DNA from: Margaritifera margaritifera
Lineage: Eukaryota; Mollusca; Bivalvia; Unionida; Margaritiferidae
NCBI GenBank assembly: GCA_029931535.1
Contig: JAQPZY010001346.1
Location: forward strand, 744,001 to 808,000
Length of the DNA: 64,000 bases
Direction of reading: 5' to 3'
The number at the start of each line of letters is the position of its first letter. Within the stretch, counting starts at the first letter, position 1. Of this stretch, positions 11,508 through 24,151 are shown one piece after another. A program made the translations under genes and the position numbers. The notes beneath the pieces were generated by a model. That model did not search any database and was not told the origin of the DNA. It saw only the letters and a list, made by a program, of their open reading frames with translations.

Positions 11508-12178
11508 CTATGGTATTCGCATACCCTCCTGTTTGTTTGTACCCCCCTACTAATTTTAAAAACAAAAAGCATCAAGGATATAAAAAATGCACAAAACTTA
11601 GTCATTTCATTCATCAATTTATAATTTCTAACCTGATTGTCGCCACGGGGTCCCTTGTCAATGTCAACTTGTTGGCATTTCGAAGAAAACGGGAGTTTCT
11701 TTAGTAATACAGTCACCATATTTGCATGGGCAAGTCTGTGATTTCAAGCAACAGATGTGATGTATTTCACATTCTTTGACAATCTCAATAATTCCGTAAA
11801 TTTAGGAGTTAACATCTCTTTGAACACATGTATTCAAAGTTCCTCCTTTTTATTTGTTAAATTTTTTTTAGAAATATTAAAACTAGACCTTGCAAATATT
11901 GGATTCAGACGAGACAGTTTTTACTGAAATGGACAGTTGTAGAAACTAGAAAAGGACGGTGAGCAGTCTGTCTGCTTATTTACATTGAGAGATTCCGTTT
12001 GGTTTGAAATGCCAATAAGTTGACAGTGTTATGGACCCCCTGGCAACAATCGGGTTAGAAATTATAAATTGATGAATGAAATCACTTGGTTTTGTGCATT
12101 TTTTATATCCTTGATGCTTTTCATTTTTAAAATCAGTAGTGGGGTACAAACAAACGGGAGGGTGTGCGAATACTATAG
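11508..12178. mobile_element. Fold-back MITE-like element with ~200-bp inverted arms
   Basis: The left arm (11508 to about 11705) begins 'ctatggtattcgcataccct'. The right arm (about 11985-12178) is its reverse complement and ends 'gcgaatactatag'. Matching internal blocks include 'gcatcaaggatataaaaaat', 'ttcattcatcaatttataat' and 'ttggcatttc'. A spacer of about 280 bp carries no open frame. No clear target duplication is visible. It is probably a non-autonomous DNA element. Confidence 0.8.
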
Positions 12179-13610
12179 GTCTAGTTTACAGATTCTTTCT
12201 TTGTTGGATAATCAATAAAGATGTCGGTGACTAATGTTAATATAAAGGTTGCTGGTTCTAATTTGCAGTTTCTTTGTAGGACAATCAATAGAGGTGTCAC
12301 TGACTAGGCTTGTTTGGTCATTATGTTTTCCCAGTTGTTTAAACACTCTGTAGCCACAAAAATACAAGACAAAAAAGGTGTGAAAGCTTATTTCCAAGAC
12401 TTATTTTAAATAAAACTATAATTGAACAATTGCCTCATGGTCTGTAATATAGTAGACATATTACATCACTCCCTCACACAATGTGTTTTGTGTCATGGTG
12501 TGTTGTACATGATATCTTTAGAACAAAATATGTGAAGCCCAGGCCTGGATAAAGAGAAAAAAATACTAGCAACAACAACTAACTTTTATTTTCATCCTCC
12601 AAGACTTATTTGGGGACCTGATCAAATAAAACTTCACCATCTGACTTTACAGGAAATGCCCATTAATTAGATGTTATATATGTTTGAGGTAGTGAGCCAG
12701 CTTGTTGTCAATTAATAATTAATTTTTAAAAACAATAGAGTGGAATGAAATACTGTTGTTGGATGAAATTATACAGTATAGTTTTCTGAGAGAAAAAAAA
12801 TGATTTTTTTTATAAATAATTTGTTTAAGAGGAAACCAGTTAATCATGGATGACTAATACTAACACTTAAGCAGCGGCAAATCCTGAACTGAAATTAATA
12901 CATTTGCCAGCGCATTTAATAATTAGGTATATCAATGTTTTCTTTTTTGTCACAACTTGTTATGTCTCCAATAATTTTTTATATATTAAATTTCACAAAA
13001 ACGTATGGCTGCCACATTATTTTTGTAGATAAAATGTCTGGCAAGAGCAATTAGAAATTCAGGATATCTGATATATACACTTGTTTATAGCACTTGTCCA
13101 GAGATTCAATTCCAGTAATTTCATATTGAATACATACAACATACAGTAGCAACACATGGTACTTGAAATTACTTGCCAGCTTGCCTTTAAAGGAAAGCAA
13201 GAGAAGTAACCTACATGTATGATAAGCAATATTGAGAATCACTAACATACTTTCCCTCTTTTCAGATTTCATCTCCATCTCATTTAAGTCATTGTTTATC
13301 GAATCAGAATCTTTCCCCTTACATAAAAGAAAGAAAACAAAAAATTTATTTTAGAATACAGGATGCATAAATTTCCATAGAACAAGTTAAAAAAACTAAC
13401 AAAATAATACATCAAAAGGAATTTAAAAGAATAAATGGTAATTTCAAACTGAAAAGAAAATATAAATTTAGAAATATGACAAGTAACACTCTTAGTAGAT
13501 AAAAAGAATTTTGGATATAAGTTGAGTTTGTAAAGCCAATGAAGTAACACAATCTTGTGAATTCATTTAGCAGTAGAATTTTAGGGTGCAACATAAATCT
13601 GCCGATTTTT
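12179..13610. other. Intronic, only a short direct repeat
   Basis: A pair of about 40-bp direct repeats 76 bp apart ('tttctttgtNggaNaatcaat' at 12193 and 12269) is the only structure seen. The rest is AT-rich intron. The 75-84 residue minus-strand frames lack recognisable features. Confidence 0.4.
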
Positions 13611-15020
13611 AACTCTGCTGGTCATTGACCAGAAGAGTTTATGGGATGGCATGTGAATGTTGTTTGTTGTCTGATATCCATCCATCATTTAGCAGAAGTT
13701 TTTTTACTTCGAGGATTGCCATGAAACTTTACACACAAATTCATCCCAAGGTCTAATTGGTCCTAAATGAAAATGGTGCTGCTCAGACAATGAAACTTGA
13801 CACATATGTTCATCCCAAGGTCTAGCAGGTCCAAAATGAAAATGGTGCTGCCACAGCAGTCATCTTGAAAATCTTGTTATTGCTGCTTCCCCTAAATGGA
13901 TGGTCATATCAACATAGGGTTTTCACTTAAAGACTTCTTATGATGTCTGGTTATTTCTAAATGAAATGGTGCCAATCTAACATCCAGTATGTCCACCACA
14001 GTGGCCATTTTGAAAATCTTCTTACTGCTACTCCTCCTGAACAGTAACATGGGAGTTTCACTAATAGACATCATATGATATCTAGTTGGTCCTAAACGAA
14101 AATGGTGCTGATCTGATGTCCAATCTGGTCACCATGGCAGCCATCTTGAAAATCTTGTTATCACTATTCCTCCTGAACAGACAGCGATATTGGCATGGGC
14201 TTTTTCACTGGAAGATTTTTTTATGATGTTAAGTTGGTCCTAAATGAAACTGGTGCCGTTCTGACATCCAATTTGGTCACCACAGCAGCCATCTTGAAAT
14301 CTTGTTATTGTGACCTCTCCTGACAGAAAGTCATATCAGTATGGGGTTTTCACCAAAAGACTTCTTATTGTGACTAGATGGTCTTAAATACAAATTGCAC
14401 TGATCTAGTATCCAATATGGCCACCACAGTGGCCATCTTGAAAATCATATTGTTACTCCTCCTATATGGAAAGTCATATCAAAATTGGGTTTTCACCAGA
14501 AGACTTCTTTTGATGTCTAGTTGTTACTAAATGAAAATGGTGCCGATCTGACATCCAGTATGGCCACCATGGCAGCCATGTTGAATTTTTTTTCTATTGT
14601 TACTCCTCTTAAATGAAAAGTCATATCAACATGGGGTTTTCACCAGAAGACTAATTATGATATCGTGTTGGTCCAGAATGAAAATAGTGCTGATCTGACC
14701 TCAAATATGGCTGCCACAATGAACATATTTCAAATCTTATCACTAATTTTCCTGAATGGATGGTCATATCAACATTGGGTTTTCACCAAAACTCATCTAA
14801 TGGTTTGTCCTAAATGGAAATGGTGCCAATCTTTCATCCAATATTACTGCCACAGTGGCTAATTTTAAAGTCTTGTCACTCAAGAATATCAGAGATGGTT
14901 TCAGTACTCAGCATTGAAAAGAACAAATGGTCTTACCTTGAATTCCTGGAAATTCTTTTGAGGGGCTCTTGTTTTGATATGTTGTTTCCAAGTTGGTGCC
15001 TAATATAAGGTAGTCTTTGT
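13611..15020. repeat. Palindrome-headed ~145-bp module array, family B, copy 1
   Basis: It starts with a 29-base imperfect palindrome (13611-13639) whose core is CTGGTCATTGACCAG. Modules follow with 'catcttgaaaatcttgttat' at 13861, 14006, 14152, 14290, 14434, 14578 and 14724, steps of 138-146 bp. Each holds 'tggggttttcaccaNaagac', 'gatgtctagttggtcctaaa' and 'catccaatatggccaccat'. The array ends in a conserved unique tail ('gatggtttcagtactcagca' and 'ttgaattcctggaaNttctt') also found at the end of 24152-25056. Confidence 0.85.
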
Positions 15021-15367
15021 GCATCTGAACTTGTAACTAATTCACTGGATTTCATCAGATATATAGAAAAATGAAGGAAATATAAAAGGAACTTAATTAG
15101 TATAGTGATGCCTGCAAAAACAGAAATGTGTTGTAATTACAATTAGATTATTGATGTGATTGACTACTGTAGGAAAATTTTAATTGTGAAAATTATTAGC
15201 AAACAGTTATTTTGACTACCACTGATAGGAACCTAGGATCTGAATCCTTATTTTCTTTCTTATTGGGATCAAAATTTAATTGGTTATAAAATGTTTCAGT
15301 CTCAAAAAAATTCATTTTATTATACCCAAAGTTTAATATAAAGTGCTGTAAAATGATTCTATTTCAG

Positions 15368-15565
15368 GAAATGATACAAGCCATAATTCAGAATACATAT
15401 GGGAAACATGTTGCTCTTCTGACTGTGACTCCTGGTCTTGACATTCAACAGCAGGGTGTGGTGTGTTTGCTGGTGCATTGTGACCTTGTTCTTAGAAATC
15501 TCCATGGAGACAGAAATCTGATGCAGCCATTGATTAGAATGGCAACACATCCCGAAACACTTACG
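15368..15565 (+). CDS. RNF213: Exon 2 of RNF213-like gene (66 codons)
   Basis: The acceptor 'tgattctatttcag' and donor 'gtaaag' bound an exon that is phase 0 at both ends. It reads from EMIQAIIQNTYGKHVALLTV to MATHPETLT, a mixed helix/strand segment with 'VVCLLVHCDLVLRNL'. It is flanked by repeat arrays on both sides, yet the exon itself has ordinary codon use. I infer it belongs to the RNF213-like gene because phase and orientation join it to the exon at 18064. Confidence 0.75.
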
Positions 15566-15588
15566 GTAAAGTTGAAGAATGCTTTTTA

Positions 15589-16070
15589 GCTCTACTGGTC
15601 ATGAATCAGAAGAGATTTTGGCTTGGCCTGTTGTCTGTCATCCATCGTCCATTTTCCAACACCATCTATTAGCAAAAGTTTGTTATCACTACTCCTAAAC
15701 TACATGAAGGATTGCCATGAAACTTTATACATATATTCATCCCAAGGTCTAATTGGTCCTCAGTGAAAATGGTGCTGCTCAGATATCCAATATGGCTACC
15801 ACAACAGACATCTTGAAAATCTTGTTATTGCTACACCTTCTGAATGGATGGTCATATCACATGGGGTTTCACTAAAAGACTTTTTATAATGTCTACTTGG
15901 TCCTAATGAAAATGGTATTGATCTGATGTCCAATGTGGCCACCATGGCAGCCATCTTGAAAATCTTATTGCTACTCCTCCTGAACAGAAAGTCACATTGA
16001 CATGGAGTCATCACCAGAAGACTTCTTGTGATGTATTGTTCATCATAAGTGATAATAATAATCTGCCACA
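15589..16070. repeat. Family B array, copy 2 (truncated)
   Basis: It begins with the family head 'agctctactggtcatga', only 23 bp after the exon donor at 15566. About three 145-bp modules follow ('gacatcttgaaaatcttgtt' near 15808 and 'gccatcttgaaaatcttatt' near 15952). It is cut off by the MITE at 16071. The conserved tail is missing. Confidence 0.8.
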
Positions 16071-16610
16071 GGTCCATTTTGAATCATACCCCAGCTCCTG
16101 TCTTCGAAAGTATTTACCTTGCACAAGGTATAATAGTAATGAATTTTGCAAAAATATTATAAAGTCATTTTTATTCGCAGTGCATTATTTTGGAATGTAA
16201 TTACCAAGAAAATTATAAAGTCTATATTCTACTTACATTACATTTGTATGATTCAGAGAATTTCTTTCACTGTAGTTTCATCGCCTTTAATTTCACCAGT
16301 TCTAGCAGTTGTTACCTTGCATGTTGTATACAGTATAGATGTACCGATTTTTATTTTTACCTGCGCAAGCATCCACATCACCTTGCAATGTACATTAGGC
16401 TGCTCCACCTACTAAAAATAGCATTTCTTTAACATTGCACTTGCCGTTGATGACTTTATTTTTCCAAATCACAAAAGTTTGTGCTGACGGAATAAGGTTT
16501 GGTTTGAAATTTGTAAGGTATGAAGGGATAAAATAATCATCAGCTAGATTGTAACTGTGCCAAGTAAATACTTTCGAAGACAGGAGGTGGGGTATGATTC
16601 ACATTGGACC
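16071..16610. mobile_element. MITE with ~55-bp terminal inverted repeats
   Basis: The left end 'ggtccattttgaatcatacc', then 'ctcctgtcttcgaaagtatt' is mirrored at the right end by 'aatactttcgaagacaggag' and 'ggtatgattcacattggacc'. The 540-bp element contains no credible open frame. No unambiguous target duplication is seen. The superfamily is undetermined. Confidence 0.75.
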
Positions 16611-18063
16611 AGAGGCAGACTATAGAAGCTATCTGGATGGGTCCTCGAGCACAGATACATGCACTTTAAATGCACAATGTTTTCATTGAAATGTACTAAT
16701 AAACAGCTCATGGCACATAGCAAATGATTCATTATTTTCCTATGATGTGACATATTTACATACAGTATGCAGTGACTCACAGATTTTCAGAGACCAGAGT
16801 AATTGATGTATATATTTTCTTCAGTGTTAATTTAAAGTAAGAATTAAGTTTGAAAAGACCTATTAATTTATTTATGTCTTTATTTTATGCTTTTTATATC
16901 ACAATAGTTCAATACAATATGCATATCAGCACAGCATGTATCAATAGTATCAATACATTATCAATGAATCATAACACCTTTAGTATTTTTCAACAGCACT
17001 AAAATGTTAAAGGTAATTATAGGACATGTAAGTGATATCAAACATTGCTGTCTTATTTTAAATAAAGAAAGTTGAGTGAAGAAAATTAGAATGTTCATTT
17101 ACATAAATCTGGATGTTTCAGTAATATACACTATTGATAATAAAACAAATAACAAGATGATATCGCTCACCTGTAAATTACCAATAATGATCACTTTGAT
17201 GTACATTTACATGTAAGCTCTGTTTTGATTTGCTTTTGAATAAATTAAATAAGTGAAGGTTTTTGGAGACATTCATGAAAATTGAAAAATTACTTGTATG
17301 AAAGGTTGTTTTAAAGGTTATTGGCACACATTTCTGTATGAAGTTAAAGCATGAAAGTGATGATTAAGATTGTTTTTAATTTACACTCATGCTCCAAAAA
17401 GCAGATGGTAGATTTTATTAACTTTTTCTATCTGTCCATACATAACGAATTTTTAGTACATGATATTTCATTTATGTTTTTGTGTATTGATTGATGCTTG
17501 TGTATGATTTTCAGAATGACTCACTACTTTAGTGTTAAGCCAACTTTATCACATTGTGCTGTATATACTGTATATATTGTACGTAATGGAGGGCCTAAAA
17601 GTAGATTCATTTCTGTAACTGAGTAACCTTCTCTAAATAAAGTAGTTATTATTATGATGATTATTTTTATTGTTGTTGTTATTATTATTATTATTAGTAG
17701 TAGTAGTATTATTATTATTATTATTATTATTTGTCTCAGTATATTTCTTTCCTGTCTAATTGGCTGTAACATTCAAAAGATATCCAGGCCTTGGTTTGCA
17801 TGACCTAGCTTACAGGATTTATTAAACATGCTTAACAATATGGGGGGGGGGGCAGCTAAAATTCTCTACTTTCTCACTTACAACCACTGGAGCTGAAAAG
17901 TATGTACATCTTGGGATGAATGTGTGTCATGTACCAGAACTGGAATAACTGTGACCTACTTTTCAGGGTTTATTCAACACTGCTTAAAAATAATGACTTG
18001 TACCATAGAAGTGGGGTTATCTTGTGAGCTCCTGCATACTAACAACCCTGGTTTACATTTTAG
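16611..18063. other. Intronic, with (ATT)n tract and a dispersed repeat
   Basis: It contains a TTG/ATT/AGT trinucleotide tract at 17645-17731. The segment at about 17895-18060 ('gggatgaatgtgtgtcatgt', 'actgtgacctacttttcagg', 'ttgtgagctcctgcatactaa') is a diverged copy of sequence at 43405-43550. The repeat runs up to the acceptor of the next exon. Nothing else is recognised. Confidence 0.5.
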
Positions 18064-18169
18064 GATCCTTACTTACCCACAATGCCTCAAGAAGATGATA
18101 CAGATATTAGAAGAGCCATACTTGCATCCCGGAGCAGACCCAACATGGATAACAACCCTGCCATTGATC
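18064..18169 (+). CDS. RNF213: Exon 3 of RNF213-like gene (106 bp)
   Basis: After 'ttacattttag' the exon reads DPYLPTMPQEDDTDIRRAIL and on to NNPAID, ending one base into a codon before 'gtaaga'. The 'YLPTMP' phrase is, in my recollection, a conserved one just upstream of the RZ zinc finger in RNF213 relatives. Here no Cys/His finger follows; the next exon that fits the phase begins SLYLVV. The intron to it is 12.5 kb and full of repeats. Confidence 0.75.
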
Positions 18170-18344
18170 GTAAGACATCTTTAATTTTACATTCATATAG
18201 GACAAATCAACCATTATGTCATGTGGTCACATGACCAGACATTCAGGTGCATAAACTGATGGAGAGAAAAAGATGTAAATATAGTGTTGGATACAAAGAT
18301 AATTACTCTCATCTATCAGCAAATGAGTGATTTTTGTCTTTAAC

Positions 18345-18960
18345 TCACCATAAGGTCAAGTGAGCTTATGCTATGATGCATCGCCAGTCATATGTCATGC
18401 ATCATCCATTCATAATTGTTATTTGCAGCTTCTCAAAAATTGTGCATTTGACCAAATTTTAAGAAAAGCATCCTGACCTGAAGCTCTTTCAAATTTGTTC
18501 AAATGATGTGGATGGCATCAAACATGGCCACCATTACTAAAAATAGAAAAAACTTTAATCAACTTTTTCTCCACAACTACTTTGGAGAATTTGAACAAAT
18601 TTGATTTAAAGCATACTTGCTTGAAGCTCTTTCAAATTTATTCAAACGATGCCGATCCACCATCAAAGATGGCAGCTATTACTAAAAAGAAAAAAACTTT
18701 ATATCACTTCTCAAAAATACTTATAAGAATTTGACTAAATGTGACCAAAAACATTCTGGTATGAACGACTTTCAAATTTATAAAAAAAGTGGCCTTTAAA
18801 AATGGCCACTGTTACTAAAAATAGAAAATCTTGTTAATGACTTCTCAAAAACCACTTAACAGAATTTGACAGAAAGCATCTTGGAATGAAGGGCTTTTAA
18901 GTTCGTACAAATGATACCAATATGCCATCAAATATGGTTGCTGCAACTAAAAATAGTTTA
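18345..18960. repeat. Family C module array, copy 2, with hairpin head
   Basis: The head near 18345-18370 has CTCAC and GTGAG arms around 'cataaggtcaa'. Modules follow with the 'aagctctttcaaattt' box at about 18481, 18624, 18764 and 18889 (143, 140 and 125 bp). Each carries 'ggccaccattactaaaaata' or a variant and 'cagaatttgac'. No coding potential is seen. Confidence 0.75.
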
Positions 18961-19171
18961 AAATAAATGGACAGAGTTTGGTACACTTATATATTGTCAC
19001 TAGAAGATGTGTTGCATTGCATGTTTGTGGTCTTATTCACAAGGTCAAGGTCATAGGTCAATAACTTTTAAATTTGCAGTTTGAGCTTGTTTTAGCTTTA
19101 TATCATAAAAGCTGTTTGAGGTATGGTAGACTTCAGCTTTTCAGTATAATGTTTTGTCATGTACCACAGTT

Positions 19172-22100
19172 ACAGTACACGCATCGTGTTTTTATGATTC
19201 ACCACGCAAATTGAGTGGGCGTGGAGAAAGGGCAGGGGATTAAGTGCCCACTGAGTAGTTTAAGTCCACACAGTCTGGTGGATTTTCACGCTAATTTAGT
19301 GAAAATCCACTCAGTCTAGTGAAAGTGCATGACGGATTCTATTGCAGTTGTCGTGAGTCATAGTGGGTTTTATGGCACCCCTCGCTGATTCTATTGTATT
19401 CGCTCCGCGCGTCGACACACTAAACAAACAGATGGGAGAAACTCCGACACCGTAAACCGAACATGGCAGGTATCAATTTCATACCTTTACCTGTACCTTT
19501 ACAGTGGTAACATTTCCTGTGTATTTATCAGTAGCCTGGCTGAGGATACATACAGACGAACACGCGTAATTTAGAACAAATGAGGTTTTATATTTCTTGG
19601 AGATCTTTCCACCCCTGTCCATGACAAAGCGTATATCAGAAATAATTGCTTAGCTACAACGTACATCCCTGCTGATTTAATACATGTATATGTACCTGTT
19701 AGCATATACAGATGCGGAAATTGACATTGTTCTGCATCAAGCAGTAACTTCGAGGTTCTTTCTCAATAAATGATATTTCATAAAAGTGTGTTGTGTACTG
19801 GTTATTAATTTGTCAGTTTCCCTTTAATTTCCATATCATTTCCAAGACCCACCTTGAAGAAATTATTGAAACCAGTAATACATATAGAACTCGAAAAGAG
19901 ATTACAAACGAACGCCGTAATATTTATATCAAACATGTACGATCATGAAAACTGGCACATTATGACATGTATGTCATAATTCTTGCCAAAGTATTTTTAA
20001 ATAAAAAAGATACAGGAGCTATACTACGGAAAGGTTCTTCTGTACTGTTACCCTTAAACTTTTAAAATAACATTGTTTATGAGACAGTACGACAATTTTT
20101 AAATGCACGGAATTGTATACACTGTATTGACTGTTGCGCTGTATCAGTGGCCATTCAGGTCATAAACAAGTGAGTTCAATGAGAAAAAAAGTTATTTCCT
20201 GTCCACACTTTTTTCACGAATCTACATTGCATCACCAGGAACTGGCTGAGGAGTATCATTCTTACTTTGAAGCCAGCCGCTATATGCCTGTTGTTGTAGC
20301 TTTCTGCCTAGAGTCTACAACAGTCCGTCATGACAGTTTCTACATGTCATCAGCTAATGTTCAATGTCGCGCTTCGATGTTTCAAAATGTACAGTACAAT
20401 AACTGTTGAATGAAAATATCACAAAACCACACACCTTAAAACTAAAAAGATGTTAGTTTGTGAAAAACAAATTTGAACTGAGAAACGCATTTGATGTTAA
20501 GTTTTCATATTATCGTGTAAAACATTTAACTTAAATTTAGGGGGCGGGGAGTGTACTGGCCTTGATGCACGTCTAAACTATCTAAAAATCAGAAGAAGTG
20601 TAGTTGTTTCAAGCTATATCCCATCTCCTCCGTCTCTCCCAGCCTACAATCCCCCCTCCCCACTCCGTTGCGTAATAAGCAAATAGAGTTGAAGTCTTGA
20701 ATGACTTAAATTAGAACAATTCCTAGCAGCTACTGGTCAGTGTCGCGCTTCTATGTTTAAAAAAAAAAACCCACTGTTGAATAAAAATGTTTCTTCTTAT
20801 CGCAAAATCAAACGCTTTAAAACTATAATAGATGTTAGTTTGTGAAGAGCGAATTTAGACAGAGAAAGTCTCAGAAACACATAGCCGTTAAGTGTTGATA
20901 TTATAGCGTAAAACTGGTTTCTAGCGGTATATAAAGCAAACTATATATAGTATTGTTATTTTCCTGATAAGGAAACAAGCATTTAAATGTAACAAGCTGC
21001 AATGGTCCTGAGTCACGTTAAATTATTAATATTTTATTTTCTAAAAATCACAACAAGTGTAATTTTGTTAAAGCTAAATCCTATCACACCCGCACTCCTA
21101 GTAGCACATAGAGTAGAAATGAAATTACTTAAATCAGAATACAAGTATGTCATGGGAATATTGTTATGAAAACACCCAGGGTTTCTGTTTAATGAAGCCA
21201 ATTCAGCTGGCATAACATCCTGTAATGCAAGCGCTAGAAAGACGTGAATGAAACAGAGTTAGATAAACAAGTAGCGCATCAACCCTGCCTCTGGGCATAA
21301 GCTGCAACTTCAGTGTGTTTTCTCAATAAATGATATTTCATAACAGAACTTCTTGTACTAGTTATTAATTTGTCATAGTTTTTCTTTAATGTCTACACAG
21401 TTTCCAAAACCTTCTTTAAAGAAATTATTGAAAGCAGGATACAAATACCTTTATCTGTAGACTTAGAAAAATGACTGATTATTTCAGAGTATGATAATTT
21501 TTAAATGAGCCGAATTCGTCTACACAGTATTGAAGGTTGCTCTCTTTCAGTGGCTGTTCATGCCATAAACGAAGTGATTTTTATGAAAAGGTTACTTTCT
21601 TCGTAACTTTCTTCATGAATCTATCATCAAGCACCAGCCGAGGAGTGACATTTTTACTTTGACATTAGCCGCTACGCTTGTTAATTATGGCCATTCATGA
21701 AGTGTCGAGCTTCTATCTTTTTTTTGTAGCCCCGATGTTTCAAAAGAAGCATTAACTTCTGAATGAAACTATTTTTGTTGCATGTGGAACAACGAATTTT
21801 GGACTTGTAATATGGAGTGAGAAACGCAATGTGGTCAAGTTGTGATATTTTTGCGTAAAACAGGTTTCTAGCGGTATATAAAATAAACCATATAAAATTT
21901 GTATTCTCCCAATTAATCTTGCAACGCAGCGCATATAATACAAGTCTATCGCAGCAACACAAAGCTATTACATGTTTAAGAAAGCTGTATTACACTACAA
22001 GCTTTCTGTTTTTTTTTTTTTTAAAATGCATCTTTTTTGTAATAAAATGTGTTTATCACGTGCAAAATTGAGAGAGAGAGAGAGAGATTATGCACCATAA

Positions 22101-23735
22101 CTTTCGATCGATGTTAGCCGTAGCTTTTATCGCAAACTTAGAAACAGGCATTGCCAATTAGAGAGGATGCATTTTAGAAATGTGCCTCGTTCATCTTCAT
22201 TTTGGAATTTGTCTACTGACAAAATTTAGAAATACAATTTTGATTCCACTCTTTATATAAGTAAGTTAATATGTAAATCGCTGCTTGGCAATTCATTTTG
22301 TATTTAACAAGAATTTATATAATTCATTGGGTTATTCACCTGCTATTAGTGTCCTTTGTCTTTTTTTCTTATTATCTATTGTCAAATCTGGTCATAATTA
22401 ACCATGTACGAACTTAATGCTTCAGAAATTTAATAGACTGAAAGTCCAATGAGAGAGCATTACTGCGATAATCAAGGTGGACCTGACAATATTCGGGACC
22501 ACCTTAGAATTAATATGAACGGTTCAAAATTAACAGCAAATAATTGGGATTTACAACCTCTGAAGCCAAAACTTTTCCACCTCCAGGTCGGAGTAGTTAA
22601 CGAAAAATAAGAAGCCACATGTTTACAGCAATCAGTGCAATAATAGAGATAGATTTTATAGTCTTGGCAAACACGTGGCGTAGCAATTTCGGGTGATGTA
22701 CAAGGCATTATTGATAGATATGATATGTTCAGCTTGCGTGTAATACAGTACAAGTTAAACAAGGGGAGAAAGAAGTAATTCCAAAGCACAAGATAAATCT
22801 TACTGAATGATACATTAATTAAAACACCAGAAATTTTAAAAGATTCGCCAATTGAAGCAAATTAATCGTGATTACACACTTTTTATCGCTTTCACCCGTC
22901 CATTTGGTAATATTAAACTCGTCAGATGACCAAACCAGCAATCTTAAGTATATTTTTTAAAGCTGTTGGTCATAGAATGCAGCATCACGTGCTTCGTAGA
23001 GTTGGAGTAAAAACAGTAGGTCTACGGTAAAAGTAAACACGTGTCTAGTTCCTGAGAAAATGTGTCGCAAGGACATGTATATTTGAGTCGCAAGTACTTA
23101 ACAGGCTGGAATAGTAGAGGTTGTATATTGCATAGCGCCGTGTATATTTCATTGTGTGGGAACATTTTAAGCAGACCATTTAAAAGTGACTGGGGTAATT
23201 TAAAACAAAATCACAACATTTCTCGCATTCTTTTATTTTAATAACGGAATGAAACACGCTAATACATGTATTTATGTGTGATTTCTTTTACCCTTTGTTT
23301 GTTTAAAACAGAATCTCCCCCACCCTCATTAAAATTAAGATAATTAAACTTTGTATAATTTGTGAAGCATCATTTGTGACTCTTTTCTCGGCAATTTATC
23401 TTTCATCTCTTTCAATACACGTATGTGAATGCGTTTTAGTGAGCGAGTCTTTGAATATTAAATGGCATTGCGTACAAATTAAAAAGAGCATTCTGCACTG
23501 TGTGCTGTAGCTGAGCCGATAGGTAAGTTCCACGCGTGGTAGTGGGCGTCCACTATTACATAATTATATTGCTGCGACTTTCAAATGGGCAATAAAACTT
23601 AATCCGTCCACTACGAGCCATGACGTGGACAATCCACGACGACCATGATATCCTGTCCACGACGACACAGCGTGAAAAGGATTAAGCTCCATGCCCATGA
23701 CGTGTTTTTTCATAAAAACACGATGCGTGTACTGT
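19172..23735. mobile_element. Large non-coding TIR element I (ACAGTACA family)
   Basis: A perfect 26-bp terminal inverted repeat starts 'ACAGTACACGCATCGTGTTT' at 19172-19197 and is mirrored at 23710-23735. Inside each end are CpG-rich GTGG/CCAC-type motifs (for example CCACGCGTGG at about 23532) in an otherwise AT-rich region. The interior has no transposase; the 91- and 105-residue frames are unrecognised. Two interior blocks are duplicated in diverged form (19765-19880 with 21325-21440, and parts of 20120-20460 with 20720-20900 and 21510-21760). No target duplication is preserved. Its ends resemble those of 33044-35670. Confidence 0.7.
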
Positions 23736-24151
23736 ATGGTTTTATCTTTAAGGTCAACCTCACTTTATCAATATTTTTATCCCTTTTCTGCACTTTTCCT
23801 GTAATGTCCTCTGAGATTGAGCAATGAAACTTGGCAACTTTCCATGTTTACCCAGTAACTTTACAGTTCTGTTTTAAATGTAATATATTTCATTATTGTG
23901 AACTTTTGTGACTTCACTGTGGTAGGCAGGGGACACAAATTCACTGAATTTGGTTGTTTTTTTCTCCAAAACTCAACTAAAACATAAAACTTTAAAACTT
24001 AGGGCCAACATACAGCATCTATTCTAGGACACATGATTGCAGGATTCAAACTTACTTTTAAAAATCATGGTGAAAAATCAACCAAATGCGCAGTATATAC
24101 CTTTATTTCTTAATTAAATTCCTCTTGCATTCTGAAAATTCACCCCTTTTT

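Noticed and set aside
18345..18960. Family C array as a centromeric-type satellite
   Set aside because: Only four to five degenerate modules with a hairpin head, and another short array at 9240; this fits a dispersed module element, not a satellite block.
20134..20409. 91-residue plus-strand ORF in the 4.6-kb TIR element
   Set aside because: The internally duplicated copies of this region do not preserve the frame, so it is unlikely to be coding.
22472..22789. 105-residue minus-strand ORF in the 4.6-kb TIR element
   Set aside because: No recognisable motif and no repeat of the frame in related sequence; treated as chance, not as a transposase.
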